A stretch of 64,000 nt of DNA, taken from AWTP1-13 sp033764875 (GTDB lineage: Bacteria > Pseudomonadota > Alphaproteobacteria > Rhizobiales > Hyphomicrobiaceae). Location of the stretch: positions 3,615 to 67,614 of the forward strand of contig JANRIO010000094.1 of NCBI GenBank assembly GCA_033764875.1. Reading direction: 5' to 3'. The notes below the pieces were generated by a model. That model had not been told where the DNA came from. It was given only the letters and a program-made list of their open reading frames with translations, and ran no database searches. Positions 34,134 to 42,104 of this stretch are shown in pieces. The number at the start of each line of letters is the position of its first letter. Positions within the stretch are counted from its first letter, which is position 1. The position numbers were made by a program, and so were the translations under genes.

Positions 34134-35468
34134 CTAGCCCACCAGCACGGCGATGCGATGCATGGGATTGGCGCCGTACCCCTGCGGGTTCCAGCCGCCG
34201 GCCAGGTGCGGCTGCATGCGGCCGCTGCTGTCGGTGGCGCGCACCCACACCTCGTAGTAGCCGTCCGAGGGCAGCGGCACGCTCGCCGTCCAGCGCCGCC
34301 AGTCGAAGCGGTTCCGAGGGTTGGCGAGCGCCGCCGGCCGCCAGCTGGCGCCGAAGTCGATCGAGACGTCGACGCGGCGCACCTCGAGGTCGCCGGCCCA
34401 CGCCGCCCCGCGCAGCCTGAGCTCCTTCAGGCCGGCGGCAAAGCGCGTGCCGTTGGCGGGGCTCGTCGTGATGCTGCGCACCGGCATCGATTCCAGGATC
34501 CTGAAGTTGCCCTCGTCGAACTTGCCGCCGGGCACCATCGGCTTGATCGCGACGCGGTACGAGGTGCCGCCCATGCCGGGCCCGTCGTGCACCCTGTCGC
34601 GCAGCGTGATCCTCGTCAGCCACTTGTGCGAGACCGAGCCCGGCCAGCCGGGTATCACGAGGCGCAGCGGGCCGCCGTGGATGTTGGGTAGCGGCGCCCC
34701 GTTCATCTCCCACGCCAGCAGGCTGTGCCGGTCCGCCGCCTTTGCCAGCGTCACGCCGCGCGACAGCGGCTCCTTGCCGGGATCTCCGGACAGATGCCGG
34801 TCGGCGCCGTGGTGCGCGGTGTAGACGGCGGTGGATTTCACCCCCGCGGCGCGCAGCACCTCGACGAGCGGAACCCCGCGCCACTCGGCACAGCCGGCGC
34901 CGCCATGGCCCCACTGGGCGCCGCGGGCCTGCGGCGTGAAGAACGATCGCCCGTTGCCGCCGCTTTCAAGCAGCATCCGCTGCGTCGTGACGGCGGCCTT
35001 GAAGCGCTGCTTGAGCTCGCCGAGCGTGATCTCCAGGGGGCGGTTGACCTCGCCGTCGACGACGAGCCGCCACGCGTCCGCGTCCGCGGTCTCCTCGGGA
35101 ATCTGGCCGCTGTTGCTGACATAGAACCTCGCCGTGGGCGTGGTGTCGTCGTCGAGGAGGTGCTCGGGCGTCTCGGCCACGAGCGGCTTGCCGTTCAGCA
35201 CGATCAGCCCTGGGTCCTTGCCCGGCCAGTCGAGCGGCGGTGGGCCTTTCGCCCGGCCGTCCTGCGCGAATGCTGCGGGCATCAGCCCCGCGGGCATGCT
35301 GCCGCCCAGCACGATCGGGCCCCCGACGGCCGCCGACAGCGCCGCATATCCGGCGCCGGCCAGGAAGCCGCGCCGGCTTGGCCCGCTGCGGCGCCCGAAG
35401 ACGTTCGCCTCGGCCCGCTCCGGATCCTCGCGATAGAGCTCCTCGAGACTGCGCTCGCGCTTGGGCAT
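34134..35468 (-). CDS. Sulfite oxidase-family molybdoenzyme, Tat-exported
   Basis: 444 residues. Tat signal SRRGFLAG at residues 31-38, then the molybdopterin domain with the Mo-ligating Cys in GGAGCAEWRGVPL and pocket residues in LPNIHGGPLRLVIPGWPGSVSHKWLT, and the Mo-co dimerisation domain at the C-terminus (LEVRRVDVSIDFGASWRPA, WVRATDSSGRMQP). It should be a periplasmic sulfite dehydrogenase (SorA/SoxC-like). The usual cytochrome c partner gene is not next to it, so the electron acceptor is open. Confidence 0.87.
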   Translation of the reverse strand: MPKRERSLEELYREDPERAEANVFGRRSGPSRRGFLAGAGYAALSAAVGGPIVLGGSMPAGLMPAAFAQDGRAKGPPPLDWPGKDPGLIVLNGKPLVAETPEHLLDDDTTPTARFYVSNSGQIPEETADADAWRLVVDGEVNRPLEITLGELKQRFKAAVTTQRMLLESGGNGRSFFTPQARGAQWGHGGAGCAEWRGVPLVEVLRAAGVKSTAVYTAHHGADRHLSGDPGKEPLSRGVTLAKAADRHSLLAWEMNGAPLPNIHGGPLRLVIPGWPGSVSHKWLTRITLRDRVHDGPGMGGTSYRVAIKPMVPGGKFDEGNFRILESMPVRSITTSPANGTRFAAGLKELRLRGAAWAGDLEVRRVDVSIDFGASWRPAALANPRNRFDWRRWTASVPLPSDGYYEVWVRATDSSGRMQPHLAGGWNPQGYGANPMHRIAVLVG

Positions 35469-35582
35469 CGGCTCCCCCTTCCCGTCGTGGCGCCGCTTGG
35501 ATCTGCGTCCAAGTCGAGCGCCCGGAATATGGGGGGTCGCGGAGCGATCCTCAATCAGAATGAGGACGTCGGAAATCCTGTT

Positions 35583-36593
35583 CTAGGGCAGGTCGCTCTC
35601 GGCGAATTTGTACTGCCGTGAGCAGAACTCGCACGTGACCGTCACGCCGCCGTCATCCTCCCGCAGGCCGGCGAGCTCCTGCGCCCCGAACCTCTCGAGG
35701 TAGAGCTGGATGCGCTCGCGCGAGCAGCGGCAGGCTGCGATCAGCGGCGTCGGCTCGAACACCCGCACGCCCTCCTCGTGGAACAGTCGGTAGAGCAGCC
35801 GCTCGGGCGACAGCGTCGGGTCGATCAGCTCGTGCTCCTCGACCGTGGCGGCCAGATGCCGCGCCCGGGTCCAGTCCTCGTCGTCCTCCCCGGCCAGGAT
35901 CGCGTCGTGCTCCTCGCCCTCTTTCGAGGTGCGCTCGCCGCCCTGCCGCGGCAGCTTCTGCAGCAACAGCCCGCCTGCCCGCCAGTGCGCGCCGCGCCCG
36001 CGCTCGTAGTGCTGCGCCACCGCCAGCCGGATGAAGGTGGGCAGCTGCTCCGACTGCCGGAAATAGTTCTCCGCCACCGCGATCAGCGGCTCGTGGTCGA
36101 CCGCGACGATGCCCTGGTAGGTGTTGGTATCGCCGTTCGGATCGATCGTCATGGCGACGTGTCCCTTGCCGATCAGCGCCCCCTGGTCGCCGCGGCCCTG
36201 CGCCGCGACGAGCTGCGGGTGGTCCTTCTTGAACGACACGTAGCCGCGCATGTGCCCCGGCGAGGCATAGTCCGTGACCAGGAAGTTGAGCGCGCCGTCG
36301 GTCCTGGTCTGCAGGATGAGCTTGCCCTCGCTCTTGAGCGCGCTGCCGAGCATCGCCGTCAGCGCCAGCGCCTCGCCCAGCACGTGGCTCACGGGCTCCG
36401 GGTAGGCATGCCGACCGAGCACCTCGTCCACGAGCGGGCCCAGCCGCACCACGCGGCCGATGAGGTCGGACTTGACGGTGCGGAAGGGCAGCACGAGGTC
36501 GTCGCCCATGCGCGGGTTGGGCGCGCGCTCCTGCGGGCCTCCACGTTGGGAGGAGGCGCTTGTCGGGTGCCCTGTCGAGTTCGCCATCTGCAT
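35583..36593 (-). CDS. hslO: Redox-regulated chaperone Hsp33
   Basis: 336 residues. Holdase active after oxidative unfolding. Core motifs GRVVRLGPLVDEVLGRHAYPEPVSHVLGEALALTAML, GALIGKGHVAMTIDP, and the C-terminal zinc centre CRC...CEFC, all four cysteines present. A ~30-residue N-terminal extension precedes the conserved part. Two starts are possible: ATG 36593 (4 nt after AGGAG) and ATG 36587 (10 nt). The AGGAG lies in a perfect hairpin that competes with another one (see switch feature). Third gene of argD-argF-hslO. Confidence 0.93.
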   Translation of the reverse strand: MQMANSTGHPTSASSQRGGPQERAPNPRMGDDLVLPFRTVKSDLIGRVVRLGPLVDEVLGRHAYPEPVSHVLGEALALTAMLGSALKSEGKLILQTRTDGALNFLVTDYASPGHMRGYVSFKKDHPQLVAAQGRGDQGALIGKGHVAMTIDPNGDTNTYQGIVAVDHEPLIAVAENYFRQSEQLPTFIRLAVAQHYERGRGAHWRAGGLLLQKLPRQGGERTSKEGEEHDAILAGEDDEDWTRARHLAATVEEHELIDPTLSPERLLYRLFHEEGVRVFEPTPLIAACRCSRERIQLYLERFGAQELAGLREDDGGVTVTCEFCSRQYKFAESDLP

Positions 36594-36596
36594 TCT

Positions 36597-36626
36597 GCTC
36601 CTGCGATGCAGGAGCGATCCTGCATC
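36597..36626 (-). promoter_or_regulatory. Mutually exclusive hairpins hiding the hslO ribosome binding site
   Basis: On the minus strand, GATGCAGGA (36626-36618) pairs perfectly with TCCTGCATC (36613-36605) over a TCGC loop. Alternatively GCTCCTGC (36615-36608) pairs with GCAGGAGC (36604-36597) over an ATC loop, and this second stem contains the AGGAG of hslO. The two share bases and cannot coexist. The first begins inside the argF stop codon. A thermosensor or translation-coupled switch is inferred. Confidence 0.5.
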
Positions 36627-37572
36627 AATCGACGCCGAGGCACCACGCCAGAATGGCCTTCTGCGCGTGCAGCCTGTTCTCCGCCTCGTCCCACACCACC
36701 GACTGCGGCCCGTCGATGACGGCCGCCGAGACCTCGTGCCCTCGGTAGGCCGGCAGGCAATGCATGAAGATCGCGTCGTCCGCCGCGTGCTTCATCAGCG
36801 CCTGGTCGACCGCGTAGGGCCCGAGCAGTTGCTTGCGCCTGGGCGCGTCCTCCTGGCCCATCGACACCCAGGTGTCGGTAACCACGCAATCGGCGCCCCG
36901 CACGGCCTCCTCGGGATCGTCCGTCAGCTCGATGTCTGCCCCTTCGCGCTTGGCCCACTCGAGCACCGCGTTCTCGGGGTTGAGTTGCGGCGGGCACGCG
37001 AGCGTGAGGTTGAACTCGAGCCGCGCCGCCGCATGGATCCACGAGGCCGCCACGTTGTTGCCGTCGCCTGCCCAGGCGATCTTGCGTCCCTTGATCGAGC
37101 CCTTGACCTCCTCGAAGGTCATGATGTCCGCCACGATCTGGCAGGGATGCGTCTTGTCCGTGAGGCCGTTGATCACCGGCACCGACGCGTGCGCGGCGAG
37201 CTCGAGCAGGGTCTCGTGCTTGTTGGCGCGGATCATGATCGCGTCGACGTAGCGCGAGAGCACCTTCGCCGTGTCGGAGATGGGCTCGCCCCGGCCGATT
37301 TGCAAGTCGGAGTTGTTGAGCGCCAGCGTCTGGCCGCCCAGTTGCCGCATGGCGAGATCGAACGAGACGCGCGTGCGCGTCGACGGCTTCTCGAAGATCA
37401 TCATCAGCACCTGGTCGGCGATGCCGTCGGGCCGCAGCTTGGCCGGCACCCGCTTGCCGGCCTTCTTCATCTGGTGCCCCATGGCCACGATGCGCTTCAT
37501 CGTCGGCCCGTCAATGCGGTCGATGTCGAGGAAATGCCGCGGCAGCGGCGGAGGCGTCGGTTTCAGGGCCAT
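36625..37572 (-). CDS. argF: Ornithine carbamoyltransferase
   Basis: 315 residues. Carbamoyl-phosphate motif EKPSTRTRVSFD, ornithine-side HPCQIVADIMT, and HCLPAYRGHEV with the active-site Cys; all intact. It forms citrulline in arginine biosynthesis in the cytosol. 36 bp after argD and 31 bp before hslO, same strand, so it is expected to share the attenuator upstream of argD. Confidence 0.97.
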   Translation of the reverse strand: MALKPTPPPLPRHFLDIDRIDGPTMKRIVAMGHQMKKAGKRVPAKLRPDGIADQVLMMIFEKPSTRTRVSFDLAMRQLGGQTLALNNSDLQIGRGEPISDTAKVLSRYVDAIMIRANKHETLLELAAHASVPVINGLTDKTHPCQIVADIMTFEEVKGSIKGRKIAWAGDGNNVAASWIHAAARLEFNLTLACPPQLNPENAVLEWAKREGADIELTDDPEEAVRGADCVVTDTWVSMGQEDAPRRKQLLGPYAVDQALMKHAADDAIFMHCLPAYRGHEVSAAVIDGPQSVVWDEAENRLHAQKAILAWCLGVD

Positions 37573-37608
37573 GGGCGGCGCTCACACCATTCGGGGCGGC
37601 GATGGGGA

Positions 37609-38823
37609 TCAGGCCGGCTTCGCGACGCGCCTGAGCGCCCGCGTCAGCCGCGTGGTGGCTTCCGAGATCTCGCCCTCGCTCACGTTGAGCGGGGCAAGCA
37701 GCCGCATCGTATTGTCGCCGGCGCTGACGGTGAGGAATTTCTCAGCCGTGCAGGCGGCCACCAGGTCGCTCACGGGCGACGTCACCTTGATGCCGGCGAG
37801 CAGCCCCATGCCGCGCACCTCCTGCACCTCCCCCGGGAACTCGTCCTTGACGCGGGCGAGGTCCTGCTTGAGCCGCAGGCCCATGGCCTCCACGTGCGCG
37901 AGGAAGCCCGGCTCCAGGACCGCATCGAGCACGGCGCTGCCGACGGCGACCGCGAGCGGGTTGCCGCCGTAGGTGGAGCCGTGCGTGCCGGGCGTCATGC
38001 CCTTGGCCGCCTCCGCCGTTGCCATGAAGGCGCCGAGCGGGAAGCCGCCGCCGATGCCCTTGGCGGAGGCCATCACGTCCGGAGTGATGCCCGCCCACTC
38101 GTGCGCGAACAGCTTGCCCGTCCGCCCCATGCCCGACTGCACCTCGTCGAGCACCAGGAGCAGGCTGTGCTTGTCGCACAGCTCCCGCAGCGCCCTGAGG
38201 AAGGCCAGCGACGCGACGTTGATGCCGCCCTCGCCCTGGATCGGCTCCAGCATGATGCCGGCCGTCTCGGGCCCGATCGCCTTCTCGACCGCCTCGAGGT
38301 CGCCGAACTGCACGATGTCGAAGCCGTCGGCGGGCTTGCCGAACCCTTCCAGGTGCTTGGGGTTGCCGGCGGCGGCGATGGTGGCGAGCGTGCGCCCGTG
38401 GAAGGCGCCGTGAAACGTGATCATCCGCCAGCGCTCGGGATGGCCGCTCACGTAGTGATAGCGCCGGGCGACCTTGATCGCGCCCTCACAGGCTTCCGCG
38501 CCCGAGTTGCAGAAGAACACGCGCTCCGCGAATGTTGCAGCGCACAAACGCTCCGCCAGCCGCTCCTGCCCCGCCACCCGGTAGAGGTTCGAGCAGTGCC
38601 ACAACTTCTGCGCCTGCTCGGTGAGCGCTGCCACGAGCTTGGGGTGGGCATGGCCCAGCGCGTTCACGGCCACGCCGCTGGCGAAGTCGAGGTAGCGCTC
38701 GCCCTTGGTGTCGATCATCCAGGCGCCCTCGCCCCGCTCGAACACCACGTTCTGGCGGCCGTAGGTGGGCATCACGTAGGGGGAGGGGGCGTTGGCGGAG
38801 GCTTGCATGGCGGTTGTGGACAT
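37609..38823 (-). CDS. argD: Acetylornithine aminotransferase
   Basis: 404 residues, PLP-dependent class III aminotransferase. Landmarks: YLDFASGVAVNALGHAHP, FFCNSGAEACEGAIKVARRY, the PLP-phosphate region FHGAFHGRTL, LVLDEVQSGMGRTG and the Schiff-base lysine in DVMASAKGIGGGFPLGA. It makes N-acetylornithine in arginine synthesis (and may serve in lysine synthesis). ATG 38823 is preceded by only a weak GAAG; ATG 38808 is the alternative. First structural gene after the arginine-rich leader and terminator. Confidence 0.96.
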   Translation of the reverse strand: MSTTAMQASANAPSPYVMPTYGRQNVVFERGEGAWMIDTKGERYLDFASGVAVNALGHAHPKLVAALTEQAQKLWHCSNLYRVAGQERLAERLCAATFAERVFFCNSGAEACEGAIKVARRYHYVSGHPERWRMITFHGAFHGRTLATIAAAGNPKHLEGFGKPADGFDIVQFGDLEAVEKAIGPETAGIMLEPIQGEGGINVASLAFLRALRELCDKHSLLLVLDEVQSGMGRTGKLFAHEWAGITPDVMASAKGIGGGFPLGAFMATAEAAKGMTPGTHGSTYGGNPLAVAVGSAVLDAVLEPGFLAHVEAMGLRLKQDLARVKDEFPGEVQEVRGMGLLAGIKVTSPVSDLVAACTAEKFLTVSAGDNTMRLLAPLNVSEGEISEATTRLTRALRRVAKPA

Positions 38824-38844
38824 CTTCGTAGGCCCGGATTTGGT

Positions 38845-38880
38845 GCAGAAAACAAAAAAGCCGCGCATCAGCGCGGCGTC
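38845..38880 (-). terminator. Intrinsic terminator in the argD leader (attenuator)
   Basis: Read on the minus strand: GCCGCGC (38877-38871), TGAT loop, GCGCGGC (38866-38860), then TTTTTTGTTTT. A perfect 7-bp GC stem with a long T tract placed 23 nt after the stop of the leader ORF and just before the argD start. A terminator in this place only makes sense if it is conditionally bypassed. Confidence 0.85.
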
Positions 38881-38885
38881 GACGA

Positions 38886-38906
38886 TCAGACGCGCACGTC
38901 CGTCAT
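38886..38906 (-). CDS. Six-residue mini-ORF after the leader peptide
   Basis: ATG ACG GAC GTG CGC GTC TGA, encoding MTDVRV; its ATG overlaps the TGA of the Arg-rich leader (ATGA). It covers the segment (GCGCGTC, 38895-38889) that could pair with GACGC-C-GC of the terminator's 5' side, so its translation could affect the switch. It may be a chance ORF. Confidence 0.3.
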   Translation of the reverse strand: MTDVRV

Positions 38907-38980
38907 CGCAGCCGCTGAACGCGGGTACGGCGCGTGCGTCGCGTCACGGCGGTCCGGTTGATGTTTGGCCCATTCAACAT
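38903..38980 (-). CDS. Arginine-rich leader peptide of the argD operon
   Basis: 25 codons from ATG 38980 to TGA 38903. Residues 9, 14, 15, 17, 18, 20, 23 and 25 are Arg (8 of 25; seven in the last 12). The run TRRTRRTRVQRLR directly precedes the terminator. There is no Shine-Dalgarno, but the predicted transcription start coincides with the ATG, so it would be read as a leaderless mRNA, as known for the trp leader of Sinorhizobium. It would sense charged tRNA-Arg: stalling at Arg codons should favour antitermination of argD-argF-hslO. Function is inferred from architecture; I know of no described arginine attenuator of this kind. Confidence 0.6.
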   Translation of the reverse strand: MLNGPNINRTAVTRRTRRTRVQRLR

Positions 38981-38986
38981 GCGCAA

Positions 38987-39015
38987 CTTATGTGGCGAGA
39001 GCTGCAAAGTGTCAA
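38987..39015 (-). promoter_or_regulatory. Sigma-70 promoter of the argD leader
   Basis: Minus strand TTGACA (39015-39010), exact 17-bp spacer, CATAAG (38992-38987). Six bases follow before the leader ATG at 38980, placing the expected start point at or next to the A of that ATG. Confidence 0.75.
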
Positions 39016-39177
39016 TGGCAACGCCATTGGGCACGCTGTTACGAGCATTGTTCCGTGCACGTTAACGATGCAGCAGGTTATAGCCGCTACGATCAAGGCT
39101 CTGGGGAGACGAGCGCCGCGCGAGCTGTGAAGGCCGCCGGCGTGACAGCGACAACAAAGCGGCGTGATGGTCGGTGA

Positions 39178-40143
39178 ATGATGGCAGATGTGTCGCTGCA
39201 AGCTGTTCTGCTGGCGCTTGTGTTCTCGAGCCTTTTGATCGGCGCCGCCGCGATCGCCTGGCACGCGCGGCCTGCCGCCGCGGCCAGGGAGCCCGCTGCG
39301 GAGGAGGCGACCCCGCCGGCCGTGCCCGATGAGCACGATCCCGAGGTCCTGCAGGAGAGCCGGTTGCGCCTGTTCAACGAGGCGGCCGCCATCCTCAAGA
39401 TCATTCGCCAGCAGATCGAGGCCGGTGATCGCTTTGGCAACACGCTGGCCGAGGTCGACCGCAAGCTGCCGAAGCTGGCGGATCCCGAGCAGGTCCGCAT
39501 GGTGATCAAGTTTCTGGTCGCCGAGAACGCCAAGATGCAGCAGGAGCAGGGCGAGCTCAAATCCCGGCTCGAGCAATCCCAGTCCCAGGTCGAGGCGCTG
39601 CGCTTCAAGGTGGCCGAGGCGGAGGAGGTGAGCCTCAAGGACCCGCTGACGTCGGTTGCCAACCGCCGTGCCTTCGACATCGCCCTTCCCCAGGTCATCA
39701 ACGACGCCCGGACCTTGAAGACGCCGCTCTGCCTCGTCCTCAGCGATCTCGATCACTTCAAGAAGCTCAACGACACTCACGGCCACATGGTCGGCGACGA
39801 GGTGATCAAGGTCTTCGCCAGCATCCTCAGCGAGAACATTCGCGCCGGCGACACGGTGGCCCGCTACGGCGGCGAGGAGTTCGCCGTCATCCTCACCCGC
39901 GCCGACATGCGCACGGCCGCGCGCGTCTGCGAGCGCATGCGCCTCGACATCGCGGCCCGCAAGCTTGCGCTCAACCGCAACGGCTCGCTGATCGGCGACA
40001 TCACGGCATCCTTCGGCATCGCCCAGTACGTGAGCGGCGACACGCCCGAGACGCTGTTGAAGCGCGCCGACGAGAAGCTCTACGAGGCCAAGGCCGCCGG
40101 CCGCAACCGCGTCGTCATCGACCGCTCCGTGCTCGCGGCCTGA
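39178..40143 (+). CDS. Diguanylate cyclase (GGDEF)
   Basis: 321 residues. One N-terminal membrane helix (LQAVLLALVFSSLLIGAAAIAW), a helical middle with coiled-coil character (about residues 110-150), and a GGDEF domain: DPLTSVANRRAFD, DLDHFKKLNDTHGH and an intact GGEEF (residues 231-235). The RxxD inhibitory site (RAGD, 222-225) lies exactly five residues before it, so product inhibition by c-di-GMP is expected. It would promote sessile behaviour. ATG 39178 or 39181. Divergent from the argD leader. Confidence 0.93.
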   Translation: MMADVSLQAVLLALVFSSLLIGAAAIAWHARPAAAAREPAAEEATPPAVPDEHDPEVLQESRLRLFNEAAAILKIIRQQIEAGDRFGNTLAEVDRKLPKLADPEQVRMVIKFLVAENAKMQQEQGELKSRLEQSQSQVEALRFKVAEAEEVSLKDPLTSVANRRAFDIALPQVINDARTLKTPLCLVLSDLDHFKKLNDTHGHMVGDEVIKVFASILSENIRAGDTVARYGGEEFAVILTRADMRTAARVCERMRLDIAARKLALNRNGSLIGDITASFGIAQYVSGDTPETLLKRADEKLYEAKAAGRNRVVIDRSVLAA

Positions 40144-40167
40144 CCCTCGCTCTCTGGATCCGGAAAC

Positions 40168-40210
40168 AGAAAGGCCGGACGGCGCCCCCCAGCGCTGCCC
40201 GGCCTTCCTC
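40168..40210. terminator. Bidirectional terminator between cyclase gene and gcrA
   Basis: AAGGCCGG (40171-40178) pairs with CCGGCCTT (40199-40206); a short GCGC/GCGC stem extends it inside. Placed between convergent genes. A second hairpin (CTGCGCC/GGCGCAG, 40223-40250) lies next to it. Confidence 0.65.
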
Positions 40211-40254
40211 CCCCGCACGTTGCTGCGCCGGCCCGATGGCGGCGGCGCAGCCCC

Positions 40255-40857
40255 TCAAACGATGATCTTCTGGCCCGTCCTGCCTGGCGCGTCCGCGTCG
40301 TTGGCAGCGTCATGCGCAGCGCCGGACACGGCGGTGAGCGCCGGGATCGAAACCTCGCGGTCGCGGCGGCGCGGCTGCGGCGGCTGGAATGCCCGACGTG
40401 CGTGCGCCTCGCAATAGGGAAGTCCCGGGACCTTCTTCTTTCCACAGAAGTGGAAGTCGGATTGCTGTGGATCGCCGATCGGCCAGCGGCAGCAGCTCTC
40501 GGTCAGCGTCTGGATGTACTTGCGCTCCTTCAGCGGGATCTCGACCTCCTCGGCCGCCGGCGTGTACGGCTCGCTGTCGCCGAGATAAAGATTGCGCAGC
40601 GCCGGATTGCCGACGGTGGCCGCAAAGCGCGGCTTCATGAGGCGTTTGGCGCCGGCTGGATTCGGCTGCGGCCTGGTGCGCGGGCGATGTGACTTCATCC
40701 GCGATGTGGTTGCGCGGCCCGAGAGGCCGAGCCGGTGCACCTTGCCGATGACGGCATTGCGCGTGACGCCGCCGAGACGTCCGGCGATCTGGCTTGCGCT
40801 CAGGCCGTCCGACCAGAGCTTCTTCAAGAGGTCAACGCGCTCATCGTTCCAGGTCAT
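40255..40857 (-). CDS. gcrA: Cell cycle regulator GcrA
   Basis: 200 residues. The diagnostic N-terminus MTWNDERVDLLKKLWSDGLS with SASQIAGRLGGVTRNAVIGKVHRLGLSGR is the GcrA DNA-binding/sigma-70 contact domain; the C-terminus keeps the Cys/His-rich end (CCRWPIGDP, FCGK, YCEAHARRAF). GcrA binds sigma-70 holoenzyme and activates promoters with methylated GANTC sites during the alphaproteobacterial cell cycle. 49 open upstream codons do not belong to the family. Confidence 0.95.
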   Translation of the reverse strand: MTWNDERVDLLKKLWSDGLSASQIAGRLGGVTRNAVIGKVHRLGLSGRATTSRMKSHRPRTRPQPNPAGAKRLMKPRFAATVGNPALRNLYLGDSEPYTPAAEEVEIPLKERKYIQTLTESCCRWPIGDPQQSDFHFCGKKKVPGLPYCEAHARRAFQPPQPRRRDREVSIPALTAVSGAAHDAANDADAPGRTGQKIIV

Positions 40858-41367
40858 GCCCTGGTTTCTCCCACTGTTGAACAGCGAGACACCGCGATAC
40901 GCAGCGAGAATCCGCCCTAACGGCTTGACAGCAGCACCAGGCGCACGGGAGCGGTCACGCTCACGCGAGGCAGCGGGCGCCGGACGAGCCGACGACTGAC
41001 GCAACTGGGAACTTGTGCTTTGAGGACGCGGGGAACTTGGGAACTGGGGCGACGGCCCCGACGCGACAGCACTACAAGCGGCACGCGACTGCGCGCCTTT
41101 ACGCCTGTTTACAAGGGCTTCTGCCCTACGCGTCTACATGAGGTGGGAGGCCGGTACTGACACGTCGACGAGCCACACAACGCAGCGGGCTCGTCACTGG
41201 CCTATGCGAGGAGATTACCACTTGCTTAACGGCTGCCTCAAGCGAGCTGAGTCGCCGGGGCGCGTGAGCCGGGGGCGGTGTGACCCCTCCGTCACAGATT
41301 GCCGTACAACTTGTGAATCGCGGGGATCGGCGGTTGCCGGACCAAATCGAATCTTTCGCGTGGCTAT
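40858..41367. other. Intergenic region upstream of gcrA
   Basis: 510 bp between phoB and gcrA, both on the minus strand; holds the gcrA promoter. A GATTC (GANTC) site lies about 50 bp before gcrA. GTGAC/GTCAC at 41277-41296 forms a small hairpin without T tract. Nothing coding is recognisable. Confidence 0.45.
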
Positions 41368-42099
41368 TCAGCCAGCCGCGTTCTCGAACACGTAGCCGGC
41401 GCCGCGCACGGTCCGGATTGGATCGCGGTCGTTGCCGCGCACCAGGGCCTTGCGCAGGCGGCCCACGTGCACATCGACCGTGCGTCCGTCGATGAAGGCG
41501 TCGCGTCCCCATACGCCGTCGAGAAGTTGCTGGCGCGACAGCACGCGCCCCACGTTCTCCATGAAGAACGAGAGCAGCCGGAACTCCGTCGGCCCCATGC
41601 GCACCTCGCGCTCCCGCCGCATCACGCGATGCGCGTTGCGGTCGAGGGAGATGTCGCCGGCGCGCAGCACGTCCGCCACCCGGTCGGGCGAGGCGCGCCG
41701 CAGCAGCGCCTTCACCCGCGCGATCATCTCCGGCACCGAGAACGGCTTGACCACGTAGTCGTCGGCGCCGGTCGAGAGGCCGCGCACGCGGTCCGATTCC
41801 TCTCCCCGCGCCGTCAGCATCAGGATCGGCACGCCGCGCGTCGCCTCCGCGCGCCGGATGCGGCGGCACAGCTCGATCCCCGAGAGGCCGGGCAGCATCC
41901 AGTCGAGCACGATGAGATCGAACTGGTCCTCGCCGAGGAGGAGCTCTGCCTCCTCTCCCGTCGGGGCGACGACCACGTGGTAGTTCTGGCTCTCGAGGTT
42001 GTAGCGCAGCAGCTCCGCGAGCGCCGCCTCGTCCTCGACCACGAGGATCCGGGGCAGCATCTCGGTACGGGTGTGCGTCTGCTGCATGGCCGTGTGCAT
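41368..42099 (-). CDS. phoB: Phosphate regulon response regulator PhoB
   Basis: 243 residues. Receiver domain with LVVEDEAALAELLRYNL, phospho-acceptor Asp in LIVLDWMLPGLSG, switch Thr in LMLTARGEESDRV and VVKPFS; then an OmpR/PhoB winged helix (MGPTEFRLLSFFMENVGRVLSRQQLLDGVWG, RTVDVHVGRLRKAL, IRTVRGAGYVFE). Activates the Pho regulon. Start at 42099 (5 bp after phoU) is preferred; ATGs at 42087 and 42060 are alternatives, the latter giving the classical MLPRILVVEDE head. Confidence 0.94.
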   Translation of the reverse strand: MHTAMQQTHTRTEMLPRILVVEDEAALAELLRYNLESQNYHVVVAPTGEEAELLLGEDQFDLIVLDWMLPGLSGIELCRRIRRAEATRGVPILMLTARGEESDRVRGLSTGADDYVVKPFSVPEMIARVKALLRRASPDRVADVLRAGDISLDRNAHRVMRREREVRMGPTEFRLLSFFMENVGRVLSRQQLLDGVWGRDAFIDGRTVDVHVGRLRKALVRGNDRDPIRTVRGAGYVFENAAG

Positions 42100-42104
42100 C
42101 GGTG

